From JAJDXW01 sp965223775 (GTDB lineage: Bacteria > Pseudomonadota > Gammaproteobacteria > HK1): a stretch of DNA of 64,000 bases. This document shows, in pieces, positions 34,691 to 44,676 of this stretch (the stretch's first letter is position 1; each line of letters starts with the position of its first letter). The stretch covers positions 4,836,001-4,900,000 of the forward strand of contig OZ245021.1 in NCBI GenBank assembly GCA_965223775.1, in the 5' to 3' direction. The notes beneath the pieces are model-generated. The model did no database searches, was not told where the DNA came from, and worked only from the letters and a program-made list of their open reading frames with translations. Made by a program: the position numbers and the translations under genes.

Positions 34691-35674
34691 GTGAGCATCG
34701 TCACCCTGCTCGTCCGGCGCGGGGGCAACGGGCTTGCCCTGCTGCTCGCCGTCCTCGTCCTCAACTTCACCCTGATCCACATCGCCCCGGGCGACGTGGC
34801 CGACACCATCGCGGGCGACATGGGGGGCGCCGACGCGGAGGTCATGGCCCAGATCCGGCGCGACTATGGCCTGGATCGCCCCTTCCACGAGCAGTTGCTC
34901 GCCTACGTGGCCAAGCTCACGCGGCTCGACCTCGGCTACTCGTTCTTCTTCAACCGCCCCGTGACGGAGCTGCTCCTGGAGCGGCTCCCCGCCACCCTGC
35001 TCCTCATCCTCAGCGCGCAGGTGCTCGCGGTCATGATCGGGACCGTCCTCGGCGTCATCGCGGCCCGCCGCCCGAACGGGATGCTGAGCCACGGGGTCAC
35101 GATATTCGCGCTCCTCGGGTTCTCGGCCCCCGTCTTCTGGACCGGCATCATGCTCATCATCCTCTTCTGCTCCATCTTTCCGATCTTCCCGGTGGCGGGG
35201 ATGGTGGACGTCACCGTCGAGGGCGGTTGGTTCGTGAAGGCCCTCGACGTGCTCTATCACCTGTTCCTGCCGATGGTGACCCTCGCCTCGATCTTCCTCG
35301 CCCTCTACAGCCGGCTCGCCCGGGCGAGCATGCTGGACGTGCTCGGGACGGACTACGTCCGCACCGCCCAGGCGAAGGGACTCTCGGAGTTCCAGATCGT
35401 CTACAAGCACGCGCTCCGCAACGCCGTCGGACCGGTGGTGACCCTCGCGGGGCTCCAGTTCTCCGGAATCGTGTCCGGTTCGGTGCTGGTCGAAACGGTG
35501 TTCAGTTGGCCCGGGCTCGGCACCCTCGCCTTCCAGTCGATCACGGCGCGCGACGCCCCGGTCGTGCTCGGCATCCTGTTCTTCTCCTCCCTGGTCGTGA
35601 TCGTCGCGAACCTGCTGACCGATCTCGTCTACAGCCTCATCGACCCGCGCATCCGGCTCGGGCACCGGGGATAG
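34691..35674 (+). CDS. ABC transporter permease (DppB/OppB-type)
   Basis: 327 residues. It has an N-terminal helix ending LIHIAPGD, six transmembrane helices, and the EAA-type loop DYVRTAQAKGLSEFQIVYKHALRNA that contacts the ATPase. It is the membrane subunit of a peptide/nickel-type importer. The start is GTG 34691. The reading frame is intact even though the binding protein and the ATPase next to it are damaged. Confidence 0.9.
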   Translation: MSIVTLLVRRGGNGLALLLAVLVLNFTLIHIAPGDVADTIAGDMGGADAEVMAQIRRDYGLDRPFHEQLLAYVAKLTRLDLGYSFFFNRPVTELLLERLPATLLLILSAQVLAVMIGTVLGVIAARRPNGMLSHGVTIFALLGFSAPVFWTGIMLIILFCSIFPIFPVAGMVDVTVEGGWFVKALDVLYHLFLPMVTLASIFLALYSRLARASMLDVLGTDYVRTAQAKGLSEFQIVYKHALRNAVGPVVTLAGLQFSGIVSGSVLVETVFSWPGLGTLAFQSITARDAPVVLGILFFSSLVVIVANLLTDLVYSLIDPRIRLGHRG

Positions 35675-35678
35675 GGCC

Positions 35679-36575
35679 TTGAGCAGCGAAGCCGCCGCGG
35701 CGTTCGAGAGCGACCCGGTCGAGGTCGCGAAGGCCCGGCATCCCCTCGCCGAAGCGGCCGGCATGTTCTTCCGCAACCACGCGGCGGTGGCCGGACTGCT
35801 CACGCTGGCCGTCATCGTCGTCGGCTCCCTCGTCGGACCGTACCTCTACACCGTGGACCCGTACGAGATGGTGTGGGCGCCGTTCTCGGAGCCGGGCCAG
35901 GGGAGCTTCCTCTTCGGAACCGACTACCTCGGGCGGGATCTCTTCGCGGGGATCGTCAACGGCGGGCGGGTGACCCTCGCCGTCGGGCTCTCCGCCGCCC
36001 TGCTCTCGGTCTTCATCGGCGTCTCCATCGGGGCGCTCTCCGGGTACTACCGGGGCTGGGTGGAAGAGGTCCTGATGCGCATCACCGAGTTCTTCCAGGT
36101 GCTCCCGACCCTGCTCTTCTCGATGGTGCTGGTCGCCCTCTTCGGCGCCTCGCTCGCGATGGTCACCTTCGCCATCGGCATCGTGAGCTGGACCGCGGTG
36201 GCCCGGGTCACCCGGTCGGAGTTCCTGCGCCTTCGCGAGATGGAGTACGTCACCTCCTCGCGCTCCTCGGGGGCCCGGGATCTCGGGCTCATGCTGCTCG
36301 TCATCCTCCCGAACGCCCTGCCGCCCATCGTGGTCCAGGCCGCGCTGATGGTGGGGAGCGCGATCCTCTTCGAGGCGGGGCTCTCGTTCCTGGGCCTGAG
36401 CGACCCCAACGTGGTGAGCTGGGGCCAGATCATCGGCTCCAACCGGCCCTACATCCTGGATGCCGGCTGGACGGTCGCAATCCCGGGGTTCTTTATCTTC
36501 ATCACCGTCCTCGCGATCAGCCTGGTCGGCGACGGCCTCAACGACGCGCTGAACCCGAAGCTGCGCCAGCGATGA
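35679..36575 (+). CDS. ABC transporter permease (DppC/OppC-type)
   Basis: 298 residues with the DppC features: an N-terminal cytoplasmic tail, a first helix after MFFRNHAAVAGLL, FLFGTDYLGRDLFAGIVNGGR, and the EAA loop LRLREMEYVTSSRSSGARD. It pairs with the upstream permease. Start is TTG 35679, 4 bp after the upstream stop. The ATPase gene starts inside its end (ATGA at 36572-36575). Confidence 0.88.
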   Translation: MSSEAAAAFESDPVEVAKARHPLAEAAGMFFRNHAAVAGLLTLAVIVVGSLVGPYLYTVDPYEMVWAPFSEPGQGSFLFGTDYLGRDLFAGIVNGGRVTLAVGLSAALLSVFIGVSIGALSGYYRGWVEEVLMRITEFFQVLPTLLFSMVLVALFGASLAMVTFAIGIVSWTAVARVTRSEFLRLREMEYVTSSRSSGARDLGLMLLVILPNALPPIVVQAALMVGSAILFEAGLSFLGLSDPNVVSWGQIIGSNRPYILDAGWTVAIPGFFIFITVLAISLVGDGLNDALNPKLRQR

Positions 36576-36783
36576 CCCGCCCCCACTCCGGCCCGTTGCT
36601 CAGCCTGCGGGACCTCACGGTGGAGTTCGCCACCCGCGACGGCACGGTGCCGGTGCTCGATCGTCTCTCGCTCGACCTCGACGCGGGGGCCACCCTCGGC
36701 CTCGTGGGCGAGTCCGGATCGGGCAAGTCCACCACCGCGCTCGCCGCCGCGCGCCTCATTCCGGCCCGCGGGGGTCAGGTGGA
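36572..36783 (+). pseudogene. ABC transporter ATPase, N-terminal fragment
   Basis: About 70 codons remain: LLSLRDLTVEFATRDG, then Walker A GESGSGKSTTALAAARLIP. At about RGGQVEV the sequence changes in frame into an amidohydrolase. Q-loop, signature and Walker B are absent, so the transporter has lost its motor at this locus. The open frame continues to 38371 (599 codons in total). Confidence 0.85.
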
Positions 36784-38245
36784 GGTCGACGACCGCTTCA
36801 CGGACAAGGTCATCATGCCGGGCCTGGTGGAGGGCCACTGCCACAGCCGCGAGGGGAGCGGGTGGGACGAGACCTACGTCGGCTTCCATGACCGGATGGA
36901 CCCGGACCGGGTGGTCCACCCCGGGCTCAAGTCCATCGACGAGGTGGTCGGACGGCTGCAGGAGGCCGAGCGGGCGCTCTCCGACCCCGACGAGCCGGTG
37001 ATGGCCTGGGGGCTCGACCCCCTGTTCTTCGGGGGGCGGCGCATGGTCGCGTCCGATCTCGACCGGGTGTCGGCGACCCGCCCGGTCCTGGTGCTGCACC
37101 AGAGCGGCCACATCATCAACGCGAACCGCGAGCTCATGCGCCGGGCCGGCATCACCCGGGACACCAGTGTGATGGGGGTGCTGAAGGACGCGAGCGCAGA
37201 GCCGACCGGCGAGCTCCAGGGTCCGGCGCTTCGGTCGATCCTCTACCGGGCGGCCGGACGCGACCGGGGCCTCGCCTTCGGCGATCCGAAGGGGCTCTGG
37301 CGCTTTGCGCGCTCGGCCCGGCTCGCCGGGGTGACGACTGCGACCGACCTCGCCAACGAGCTTCCCGAGGAGACCGTGGCCGGCCAGGTCGAGGCCACCT
37401 CGGACGATCGATATCCGCTTCGCATCGTGCCCGCGTTCATCGGCATGGCCCGTCCCGCGCCGGAGGGGGTCGAGTGGGTCAGATCACTCGTCCCGCGCGG
37501 CAACGAGCGGCTGCGCTACGGGCTCGTCAAGCTGGTGTTCGACGGCTCGATCCAGGGGTTCACGGCCCGGCTCAAGCGGCCCGGCTACTACAACGGCGCG
37601 CAGAACGGCCTCTGGTACATCGACCCGGATGAAATGCCGAACATCCTTGGGACGTACCACCGGGCGGGCCTCCAGGTGCACATCCACACCAACGGCGACC
37701 AGGCGACGGAAGCCGCGATCGACTCCATCGAGCGGGTGCTGAAGGCCGACCCCGACCCCGATGCCCGCTTCACCCTGCAGCACTGCCAGATGGCCCACGA
37801 CGCCCACTTCCGCCGCATGGCCCGCTTGGGTATCTGCGCCAACCTGTTCGCCAACCACCTCTACTACCGGGGCGACCAGCACTACGCGCTGACGATGGGC
37901 CCGGAGCGGGCCGAGCGCATGGACGCGGCGGGGAGCGCACAGCGCCTCGGGGTCGCGTACTCCATCCATTCCGACGCCCCGGTGACCCACCTCGCGCCCC
38001 TGTTCACGGCCTGGTGCGCGGTGAACCGCCGGACCTCGACGGGGCGCGTGCTCGGCACGGCGGAGCGGTTGAGCGTGGCGGACGCGCTCCACGCGGTCAC
38101 CATCGGCGCCGCGTTCACCCTCAAGCTGGATACGGAGATCGGCTCGATCGAGTGCGGCAAGCGGGCGGACTTCGCGATCCTCGAGGACGATCCGCTCGCC
38201 GTGGACCCGGCGAATCTCCACGAAGTGCCGGTGTGGGGCACCCAG
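36784..38245 (+). pseudogene. amidohydrolase (YtcJ/metal-dependent hydrolase type), both ends lost
   Basis: It retains the metal-binding PGLVEGHCHS, the SGHIINANRELM block, KLVFDGSIQG, the HIHTNGDQATE histidine motif, LQHCQMAHD, YSIHSDAPVTH and the C-terminal GKRADFAILEDDPLAVDP, typical of the amidohydrolase_3 family. The first 50-60 residues are replaced by the ABC ATPase start, and after EVPVWGT the sequence changes into the antisense of traE. The core active-site residues survive, so some activity as a chimera cannot be excluded. Confidence 0.8.
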
Positions 38246-38553
38246 GCGCCGATCGCGCCCCGGGCCGAGGCATGGCTCATCCGCGCCGCGACCTCGCGCA
38301 CGTGGCCCGCGTTCTCGGGCGTCAGCGTCAGCAGCGTCACCGCGGCGGTGCGCGCCGCGTCCTCGAGATAGCGCCCCCCGGCCCAGCTCCCGCCGACCTC
38401 CCAGGCAGGCCCCGACACCGCGGGCACGAGCACCGTCATCCCCTCGCGAAGGCCAAGCCCGAGGCTCAAGGCGAGGTTCGCCGCCATCGACACCGCGAGC
38501 AGCAGCGCGAGCGCGACCCGCGCGTCGCGCACCCGCCGCGCGCCGGTCTCCAT
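38246..38553 (-). pseudogene. traE: conjugative transfer protein TraE, C-terminally truncated
   Basis: From ATG 38553 the product reads METGARRVRDARVALALLL with one N-terminal transmembrane helix, then periplasmic sequence to LTPENAGHVREV and GAIGAW, characteristic of TraE (VirB8-like role in F-type mating-pair formation). At about 38246 it runs into the antisense of the amidohydrolase, marking the edge of the conjugative remnant. About 100 of the usual 180-190 residues remain. Confidence 0.75.
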
Positions 38554-38575
38554 GAGCGCCCGCCTCACCGCCGCC

Positions 38576-38869
38576 TCACCCGGCAAACCGCCGCAGATGG
38601 CTCGGCGGCGTGGCGCGGAGCCGGAGCGCGAAGTCGGGCAGGAACCAGTAGAGCGCGTAGTGCGCGATGTTGGCCCCGCCGCCGCGCTTGATGCGCCGTA
38701 GCAGCAGCCACCCGCCGACGCCCGCGAGGAGCCCCGCCACGAACGCGTTGGCGGCGAGCCCGAGCACCGCCGGGCCCATCAGCGCCGCCGCCTCGTCCAT
38801 GGTCCAGAACAGCCACCGCTCCGGATCGTCGAGACGCCGCGGGATGGCATGGGAGCCTGAGCCGCTCAC
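38576..38869 (-). CDS. traL: conjugative transfer protein TraL
   Basis: 97 residues from GTG 38869. The order RRLDDPERWLFWTMDEA, a hydrophobic hairpin, then YALYWFLPDFALRL matches TraL, the small inner-membrane mating-pair protein of F-type systems. It lies between the pilin and traE as in F-like tra operons (A-L-E order). Confidence 0.82.
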   Translation of the reverse strand: MSGSGSHAIPRRLDDPERWLFWTMDEAAALMGPAVLGLAANAFVAGLLAGVGGWLLLRRIKRGGGANIAHYALYWFLPDFALRLRATPPSHLRRFAG

Positions 38870-38878
38870 CGGGGCCCC

Positions 38879-39223
38879 TCACACGATCGCCGTGCCGACC
38901 AGGCCGGTCACGATGCCGGTGCCGGCGCCCGCCGCGATCCCGACCCCGACCGCGCCCAAGAGCTGGATGGCGTTGAAGCGCAGCACCGAGCCGATGAGCG
39001 CAGCACCGACGGCGAGCGCCGCGGCGAGCTGCCCGCCGGTGCCCGAGACCATGTCGGTCACGGTGCCGAGCGGTCCCGAGAAGGTGGTGTCCGACGCGGC
39101 CTGCGCCGCGTCCATGCCGGCCAGTGCCGCGAGCGCCAGGCCCGCCGCCGCCGCGACGGCCGGCCGCATGCTTCCCATCGCGGCCCGGGCGGTCCGCGCG
39201 AGGCGTCCCACCGCGCGCCTCAC
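38879..39223 (-). CDS. TraA-like conjugative pilin
   Basis: 114 residues. A long positively charged N-terminus is followed by a hydrophobic leader (AVAAAAGLALAALAGMDAAQA) and two hydrophobic helices separated by a short loop, the pilin plan. GTG 39223 overlaps the stop of the HTH gene as GTGA. Position before traL supports TraA. Sequence similarity to F pilin is too low for certainty. Confidence 0.65.
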   Translation of the reverse strand: MRRAVGRLARTARAAMGSMRPAVAAAAGLALAALAGMDAAQAASDTTFSGPLGTVTDMVSGTGGQLAAALAVGAALIGSVLRFNAIQLLGAVGVGIAAGAGTGIVTGLVGTAIV

Positions 39224-39444
39224 GGGGCCGCCCCCTCGAGCACCGTGCCGTCGTCGGAGGTCGAGGCGCGCCGGCGCGTCGCCGCCCAGGCGTCGAGGTC
39301 GGCGCGCAGATACCGCACCCGCCCGCCGAAGCGGTGGAACACCGGCCCCTCGCCCGAGACCCGGTAGCGGTCGAGCGTGCGCGAGGAAAGGCCCAGATAG
39401 TCGGCCGCCTCGCGCGTCGAGAGATAGTGTCGTTCCCCGTTCAT
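39220..39444 (-). CDS. small MerR/excisionase-type helix-turn-helix protein
   Basis: 74 residues from ATG 39444 (leader TCAAGGAGACGAAC). HYLSTREAADYLGLSSRTLDRYR is the HTH_17 fold, followed by a short wing (FGGRVRYLRADLDAWA). Such proteins act as excisionases or regulators at the head of integrative and conjugative element transfer operons. Confidence 0.8.
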   Translation of the reverse strand: MNGERHYLSTREAADYLGLSSRTLDRYRVSGEGPVFHRFGGRVRYLRADLDAWAATRRRASTSDDGTVLEGAAP

Positions 39445-39866
39445 GTTCGTCTCCTTGAGAGTCCCGGCCGGTCGCCCGGCCTTGCCCACCGCCCCGGGCC
39501 ACGCGCAGCTGCGCTCCGATGCGGTCCCGGAGGCGATTTGAGCGAAGGAGGCGCGCGCGCGGCAGGGGACGGTTTTTGCTTTTCCGGAATCCGTCCCCCC
39601 CTTGCGACGCGTGACACCCCCCGGATCCGGGCGCCATGGCGCGCCCGCCGGCGCCGCCCGCCGCCACGGGCCGCCGTGCGTGCCGGCAGCGAACAGGAAG
39701 AAAAAAATGTGCCGAATTGCCGCCCGGGCGCCGCTCAGGGTTCCGATCGGCGCTCAGCGGGCCGCGAAACGGCGCGCTCGGGCACGCCGTGCGGTCCACT
39801 CGGACCGGGGAGACTGCGCGATGGGAGGGGCGGGCGGCTGCGCTCGGAGGAGGAAGAGCGCGCGGA
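39445..39866. other. intergenic stretch upstream of the HTH/tra genes
   Basis: No protein gene is supported. An A-rich run lies at 39698-39709. It probably holds the promoter of the HTH-traA-L-E group. Confidence 0.4.
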
Positions 39867-40600
39867 TCAGGGCTGCGCCGCGAGCTTCAGGTAGCCCTCG
39901 TCCACGAGGTACCTCGCGCGGGCGAGGCACCGCCGCACCCGCTTGCGGAACTTGTTGTCCTCATCCCAGACGCCCTCAAGCGCCTCGGGGCCCCACAGCG
40001 CCGCGGCGATCCGGGGCTGCGGCCACCCGGCCCTCTCCAGGTCGAGCGCTTGCAGCAGCTCGCGATCCCTGGCCCCCGACCCCGCCCCGTCGGAGGACCC
40101 GGCACACGCAGCATCCTCCAGAGCTCGCCGCTGCGGGCATGGCGGCCCGCCACCCCCGGACGATCGGGCCGAAGCCGCACCTCGATGCTGTCGCGGACCG
40201 GATCGAACGCGTCGCCCTCGGCGATGCGAAGCTGTTGCGCGCGCCCGCCGCGCTCGAGCTTGAGGATCAGCGGCCCGCCAGCGAGCCGCAAGCCCGCGAG
40301 CGCCGTGCCGGCAGCGCGCGCCAGCGCCGCGAGGCCCCGGTCCTCGCCCCGCACCGGCACGACCTCGAGCATCGGCGCCACCGACCAGAACGGCGAGGCC
40401 GGTCCGTCCTCGGCGAACGGGTCCTCGAAGGCGTAGAGCCCGAAGCGCCCGAGCCCGCGCTCCGGCGCCGACTGGCGGCGAAGCGCGAAGGGGGCGTCCT
40501 CGAACACCGGCGCGCCGTCGGGGCGCGCCTCGAACGCGTCCTGGAACCCGAGGTTTAGTTTCAGGAACAGCCAGCCCCGCGCACCGCCGCCCTTTGCCAT
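39867..40600 (-). pseudogene. DUF2285-type ICE regulator, frameshifted
   Basis: From ATG 40600 the frame gives MAKGGGARGWLFLKLNLGF and continues through LILKLERGGRAQQLRIAEG, then shifts near 40070-40110 in a G-rich run. The rest continues in another frame as RDRELLQALDLERAGWPQPRIAAALWG and ends YLVDEGYLKLAAQP. The C-terminal part is the DUF2285 helix-turn-helix domain found next to conjugative-element genes. The shift makes it a probable pseudogene unless it is a sequencing error. Confidence 0.65.
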
Positions 40601-40872
40601 GCCGCCACCGCTCCCCCGCCAGAAGCCGTCCGACACCGGCCCGGTCAGCGCCGGGGCGCCAGGCCGAGCCCGATCCGATCCCCGCCGCAGCCCGTGCACG
40701 GCGCTCGGGGCTCGCCCTCCAACGCCTCTTCGCCGCTCCGCGCGAGCGTGCGAACCATGGCCGCCTCGCCGGCGAGGCGCTCCCGACGCTCACCGGAGCC
40801 GGTAGCGCCGTTCCGGGCGATGCAAGGCCCGCACGCGCGGCCGAACCGGGTCGTGTGCCGCACCGCGCGCGC

Positions 40873-41600
40873 CTACCAGCGCATCGACGCACGCAGCATC
40901 ACCGCGTGCTCGGGCGCGTCGTCGTTGGCCGCTTCGCGCCGGCTCGCCTCGGTGGTGAACGTGAGACCGCTCCCCAGCCGATAGCCGTAGCCCGCGCGGA
41001 AGATGCGCTCGTCCTCGCCGAGCTCGCCTTCGAGGCGCCACTCGGTGCCCTGCCCGAGGCGCAGCCGCTGCCCGAGGCGCAAGGTCTCGCGCTCGCCCGC
41101 CTGCGACCAGCCGGCATAGGGCGTCGCCACGCCGCGCCCGTCGAGCACCGCGAACCCGTAGCCCACCTCCGCATCGAGACGGTGTTCCGGGTCGAACTCG
41201 CCGTCTCGCCCGCCAAGCCCCGACGCATCGCGAAGCCCCCACAGCCGCTCCGTGCCGCTCGTCGCCGCACCCCACGTCGGAGACAGCGTGAGCGAGAGCC
41301 CGCGTCCCGAGGCGCCCGGGTCGATGCGCACCGACCCCGACGCGCCCCACTCGCGGTAGCCCTCGTCCTCGTGCGCGATGAGACCGCGCACGGCGCCCTC
41401 GACGGCGACGCCGTCCGCCTGGTAGCGCACCCCCGCCCCGACCTCGACGCCGGTCCCGGTCTCGGCGTCCCCGCCGTCATGGCGAAGCCCGAGCTCCACG
41501 CGGGGCGTCAGCGTCCCGGCGCCCATCTCGAAGCTCCGCGAGCCGTCGAGCATGAGCCGCAGCCGGCTCGTATCGGACTCGGACGACGCCATCCCCTCGG
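40873..41600 (-). pseudogene. autotransporter outer-membrane beta-barrel, C-terminal fragment
   Basis: About 240 residues with alternating strands ending VMLRASMRW (aromatic last residue, as required for outer-membrane insertion). It begins abruptly near SDTSRLRLMLDGSRSFEMG; the passenger and the first barrel part are missing because the sequence joins integrase DNA at about 41605. The barrel type is that of large repeat/FN3 adhesins, so it may be the severed end of a protein like the one at 59062. Confidence 0.75.
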
Positions 41601-41608
41601 TCGCGTCT

Positions 41609-42332
41609 GCGCCGCTACGTCGCCAGCATCGCCGCCGCACACCGGGCGCTGGGGTTGGGAAAGACGGCGAAAGCTGAGCCGGTGAGACGCGCGCTACAGC
41701 GCATGCACCGGCGCAAGGGGCGGCGTCAGGAGCAGGCCAAGGGGCTCACCGGGGCGCTGCGCGAGCGCCTGCTCGACGCGACGGGCGAGGGCCTCATCGA
41801 CGCACGCAACCGCGCGCTGCTCGCCGTCGCCTACGACACGCTGCTGCGCCGGGGCGAGCTGGTGGCTCTACAAGTGGCGGATATCGTTGAGGAAGTCGAC
41901 GGCGCGGCGACCGTGCTGGTGCGCCGCTCCAAGGCCGACCCCGAGGGCCGGGGGGCGACGGTGTACCTGGCGCGCGACAGCGTCGCGCTGGTGCGCGAGT
42001 GGCTCGAGCGCAGCGGCGTCGCCCACGGCAGGCTCTTCCGCTCGCTCGCCCGGGGCGCGGTCGGCGAGCGGCTGGACGCGAGCCAGGTGCCGCGTATCTT
42101 CAAGGCCATGGCCGAGCGCGCCGGGCTGCCGGTCGAGGTCGTGGGGCGCATCTCCGGGCACAGCACCCGGGTGGGTGCGGCGCAGGACATGGTGGCGGGC
42201 GGCATCGGCATGGCGGCCATCCTGCACGCCGGACGATGGAAGACCCCGGCGATGGTCAACCGCTATGGCGAGGGGCTGCTCGCGCGGCGAAGCGGTGCCG
42301 CGCAGCTCGCGCGTCTTCAGCATCGCGAGTAG
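41609..42332 (+). pseudogene. tyrosine integrase, 5'-truncated copy A
   Basis: Starts in the core-binding domain (RRYVASIAAAHRALGLG) and continues intact through the catalytic domain: YDTLLRRGELVALQ (Arg I), RISGHSTRVGAAQDM, AGRWKTPAMVNRYGE (Tyr), ending ARLQHRE. The first 90 or so residues of the full-length copy at 57978-58949 are missing; the break joins it to the beta-barrel fragment. It is followed by a palindromic half-site at 42425. Confidence 0.85.
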
Positions 42333-42424
42333 GCGCGCGGTGGCGTATCATGGGGCGTATCCCTGCCGGCGCGTGCCGGCGTTCACCCGACAAGAATAGT
42401 GCCAAGAGCGGTTTTCCACAGAAT

Positions 42425-42439
42425 GTTATCGCGAGTCAA
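42425..42439 (+). repeat. palindromic-site half copy S1 downstream of integrase A
   Basis: GTTATCGCGAGTCAA as a single arm, preceded by TTTTCCACAGAA as at the matching half-site near 57860. Confidence 0.8.
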
Positions 42440-42626
42440 TTTGGCCGCCCGGCGTGCGGCCGGCATCGGGGCGCAGGTGGCGCGACCGGCGCAGGACGGG
42501 CCCCCCGGGGGGAAGAAACACCCGGCGAACCAACGGGTTGAATTGCGTTGCGGCACGGCCTAGGATTCGCGGGGTCGTGACCGCGCGGCTTGCGGGCCGC
42601 CGGTCGAGAACGCTGGAATTGACCAT

Positions 42627-42660
42627 TTAACTCGCGATAACAGTAGTTATCGCGAGTCAA
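42627..42660. repeat. 34-bp palindromic site S2 (15-4-15)
   Basis: Arms TTAACTCGCGATAAC and GTTATCGCGAGTCAA around the centre AGTA, with one arm mismatch. Same design as 57641-57674 and 58987-59020. Confidence 0.85.
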
Positions 42661-43216
42661 TCGCCGCCAGCGGGCACCGGACGACCGGTCGAGCCGCCCC
42701 CCATTCGCGGCCTGCCCGAGGCCCGTCCAGTCCCCTTGAGCCGTCCCCGGAATCGCTCCGCCACGGCGCTGCCGGGAGGCGAAACCCCGCCCTGGAACCG
42801 GACGCCCGCCGCGCCATCGACACGCGCACCGCCCCCCGCATCGAATGCGTGCAACGCCGCCGCGCGCGCCGGCCGCCCACCGCGACCCGCGATGCCCCCG
42901 AATCTCCATGTTCCGCCCCCGCGGCCTTCGACGCCGCATTGCCTCGTACAGGGGCGCATTGATTAACGGCACGCGGCCGGGAATGAAAATGCCGTTCGCA
43001 TCGAAACGCATGTCCCGGCGGTATGAGCCCGCACGCGGCAGGCCCCGACGCAGGCGTCCCGGCCGCCACCGCTGTCGCATTCGCACCGGAAACCTCCCGG
43101 GAACGACGCGCGCCGGCGAGCGTCAAACCCTCCGGAGGTCTTCAATTTACGGGTCGGCCCCCCCACATGTAGCAGTAGAGACGCGGCCGGCCGCCCCACG
43201 CGAAGGCAACGGCGCA
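42661..43216. other. noncoding leader of the LysR-HU module, copy A
   Basis: GC-rich, conserved with 57054-57640 on the other copy. It includes an ACATGTAGCAGTAGAGAC block about 50 bp before the LysR start, also present in copy B, which is a plausible promoter or operator. No protein gene is seen. Confidence 0.5.
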
Positions 43217-44143
43217 ATGTTCGACAAGCGATCCGATCTCGTCCGCTTCCTCGGCGTCGCCGAGGCCGGCAAGATCGGACTGGCGGCCGACCGGCTCTCG
43301 ATGACCCAGCCCGCCCTGACCCGCGTCATCGCGAGGCTCGAGCGCCGGCTCGGCGCCCGGCTCTTCGAACGCACGCCCAAGGGGGTGCGCCTCACCGCGC
43401 TCGGCGCCACCTTGGTCGAGCCCGCGCAACGCGTTCTGCGCGAGATCGAGACCGCGCAAGGCCGGGTCGACGCCGCCCGCTCCGGGCGCGCCGGGCGCTT
43501 CCGCGTGACCGCCAACCCGACCTGGAGCGAGGCCGTCCTTCCCCACGCCATCGCCCGGTTCCACGAGCGGTTCCCCGCCGTCGAGCTCGACCTCGAGACC
43601 GCCACCCGGGTCGAGGGACTGCGCCTGCTCGCAGAGGGCCGCAGCGATCTCCATTGCGGCGGAATCGACGGCGGCGAAGCGCTGCCCGCGCATCTGCGCC
43701 GCGAGCGCTTTCTCGACATGACCGCGGGGATCGTCGCCTGGCGCAACCATCCGCTGCTCGAGCGCGAGATCACCGACGACGACCTCGTGCGCAGCCCCTG
43801 GATCGACTACGACGCGCCCGCGATGGCGGCGCCGGGCGAGCGCCGCCCGTCGCTTGCCGGTCTCCTCGAACGCCTCTACCAGAGCACGCACACGCGCGTG
43901 CAGACCGTCGTGCGGACCGGCTCCGCCGGGCTGTTGCTCATGGCGAGCGGCCCCTACCTCGCTTGGCTCTCGCTCACCTTCCTCGAACGCCTCCCCGGCG
44001 CGTTCCTGCAGCCGCTGCCGGTTGAATTCGGGCGCTACCGCTACCGCTCGGGCTTCGTCGCCCGGCGCTCGGCCGAAGACCTGGCGCCGTTCCGGCGCTT
44101 CGAGGCGATCGTGCGCGAGACCGCGCTCGGGCGGCCGGCCTGA
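43217..44143 (+). CDS. LysR-family transcriptional regulator, copy A
   Basis: 308 residues. The N-terminal winged HTH is typical (FLGVAEAGKIGLAADRLSMT, then RVIARLERRLGARLFER) and is followed by a substrate-binding domain with AGRFRVTANPTWSEAVLPHAI. LysR regulators control adjacent genes in response to a small co-inducer. In both copies the gene is followed by an HU gene and preceded by recombinase sites, so it may control the module itself. Nearly identical to the gene at 56127-57053. Confidence 0.9.
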   Translation: MFDKRSDLVRFLGVAEAGKIGLAADRLSMTQPALTRVIARLERRLGARLFERTPKGVRLTALGATLVEPAQRVLREIETAQGRVDAARSGRAGRFRVTANPTWSEAVLPHAIARFHERFPAVELDLETATRVEGLRLLAEGRSDLHCGGIDGGEALPAHLRRERFLDMTAGIVAWRNHPLLEREITDDDLVRSPWIDYDAPAMAAPGERRPSLAGLLERLYQSTHTRVQTVVRTGSAGLLLMASGPYLAWLSLTFLERLPGAFLQPLPVEFGRYRYRSGFVARRSAEDLAPFRRFEAIVRETALGRPA

Positions 44144-44391
44144 CCGCTGCCACCGCCTCGTCCGGCTCGCCCCCGGAGCAACCGTTTGCCCGCCGCGATG
44201 TCCCCTCATCACGATGTACGGGCCGGTACCGAGGTACGCCCGGCTCGCGGGAACCAGGTCCCGACGGGGGCGTTACCATAGGATGCGGCCGATCACTCGA
44301 TTCGTTGCGCGACCTCCGCGGAAACGGCAACCTGACAGGCGGCTCCGCATCGAGCGAATCCATCCGGAACGCACTTCGAGGGGAGGAATCC

Positions 44392-44676
44392 ATGAACAAG
44401 TCCGAACTCGGCTCGCAGGTGGCCTCGCAGTTTTCCCTGACCAGGGCCACGGCGGACCAGCTGGTCAGCGCCGTCTTCTCCACCATCTCCGAGACACTTG
44501 CCAGGGAGGAGAGCGTCACCATCGCCGGGTTCGGCACGTTCTCCACAAACCGGCGCGCGGCCCGAAAGGGTCGCAACCCTCGTACCGGTGAGAGCATCGA
44601 CATCGCCGCCTCCACGGCGCCGTCGTTCAAGGCCGGCAAGACGTTGCGAGACGCCGTCAATGGCACCAATGCATAA
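44392..44676 (+). CDS. HU-family nucleoid protein, copy A
   Basis: 94 residues from ATG 44392 (leader GGGGAGGAATCC). Clear HU/IHF features: MNKSELGSQVASQ, then VTIAGFGTFSTNRRAARKGR, NPRTGESIDIAAS and PSFKAGKTLRDAVN. HU bends DNA and often assists site-specific recombination, so its fixed association with an integrase and palindromic sites is suggestive. The second copy is at 55594-55878. Confidence 0.92.
   Translation: MNKSELGSQVASQFSLTRATADQLVSAVFSTISETLAREESVTIAGFGTFSTNRRAARKGRNPRTGESIDIAASTAPSFKAGKTLRDAVNGTNA

Noticed and set aside
40601..40872. Upstream extension of the DUF2285 gene
   Set aside because: The frame is open but the sequence before the Met at 40600 is low-complexity and unlike the family.
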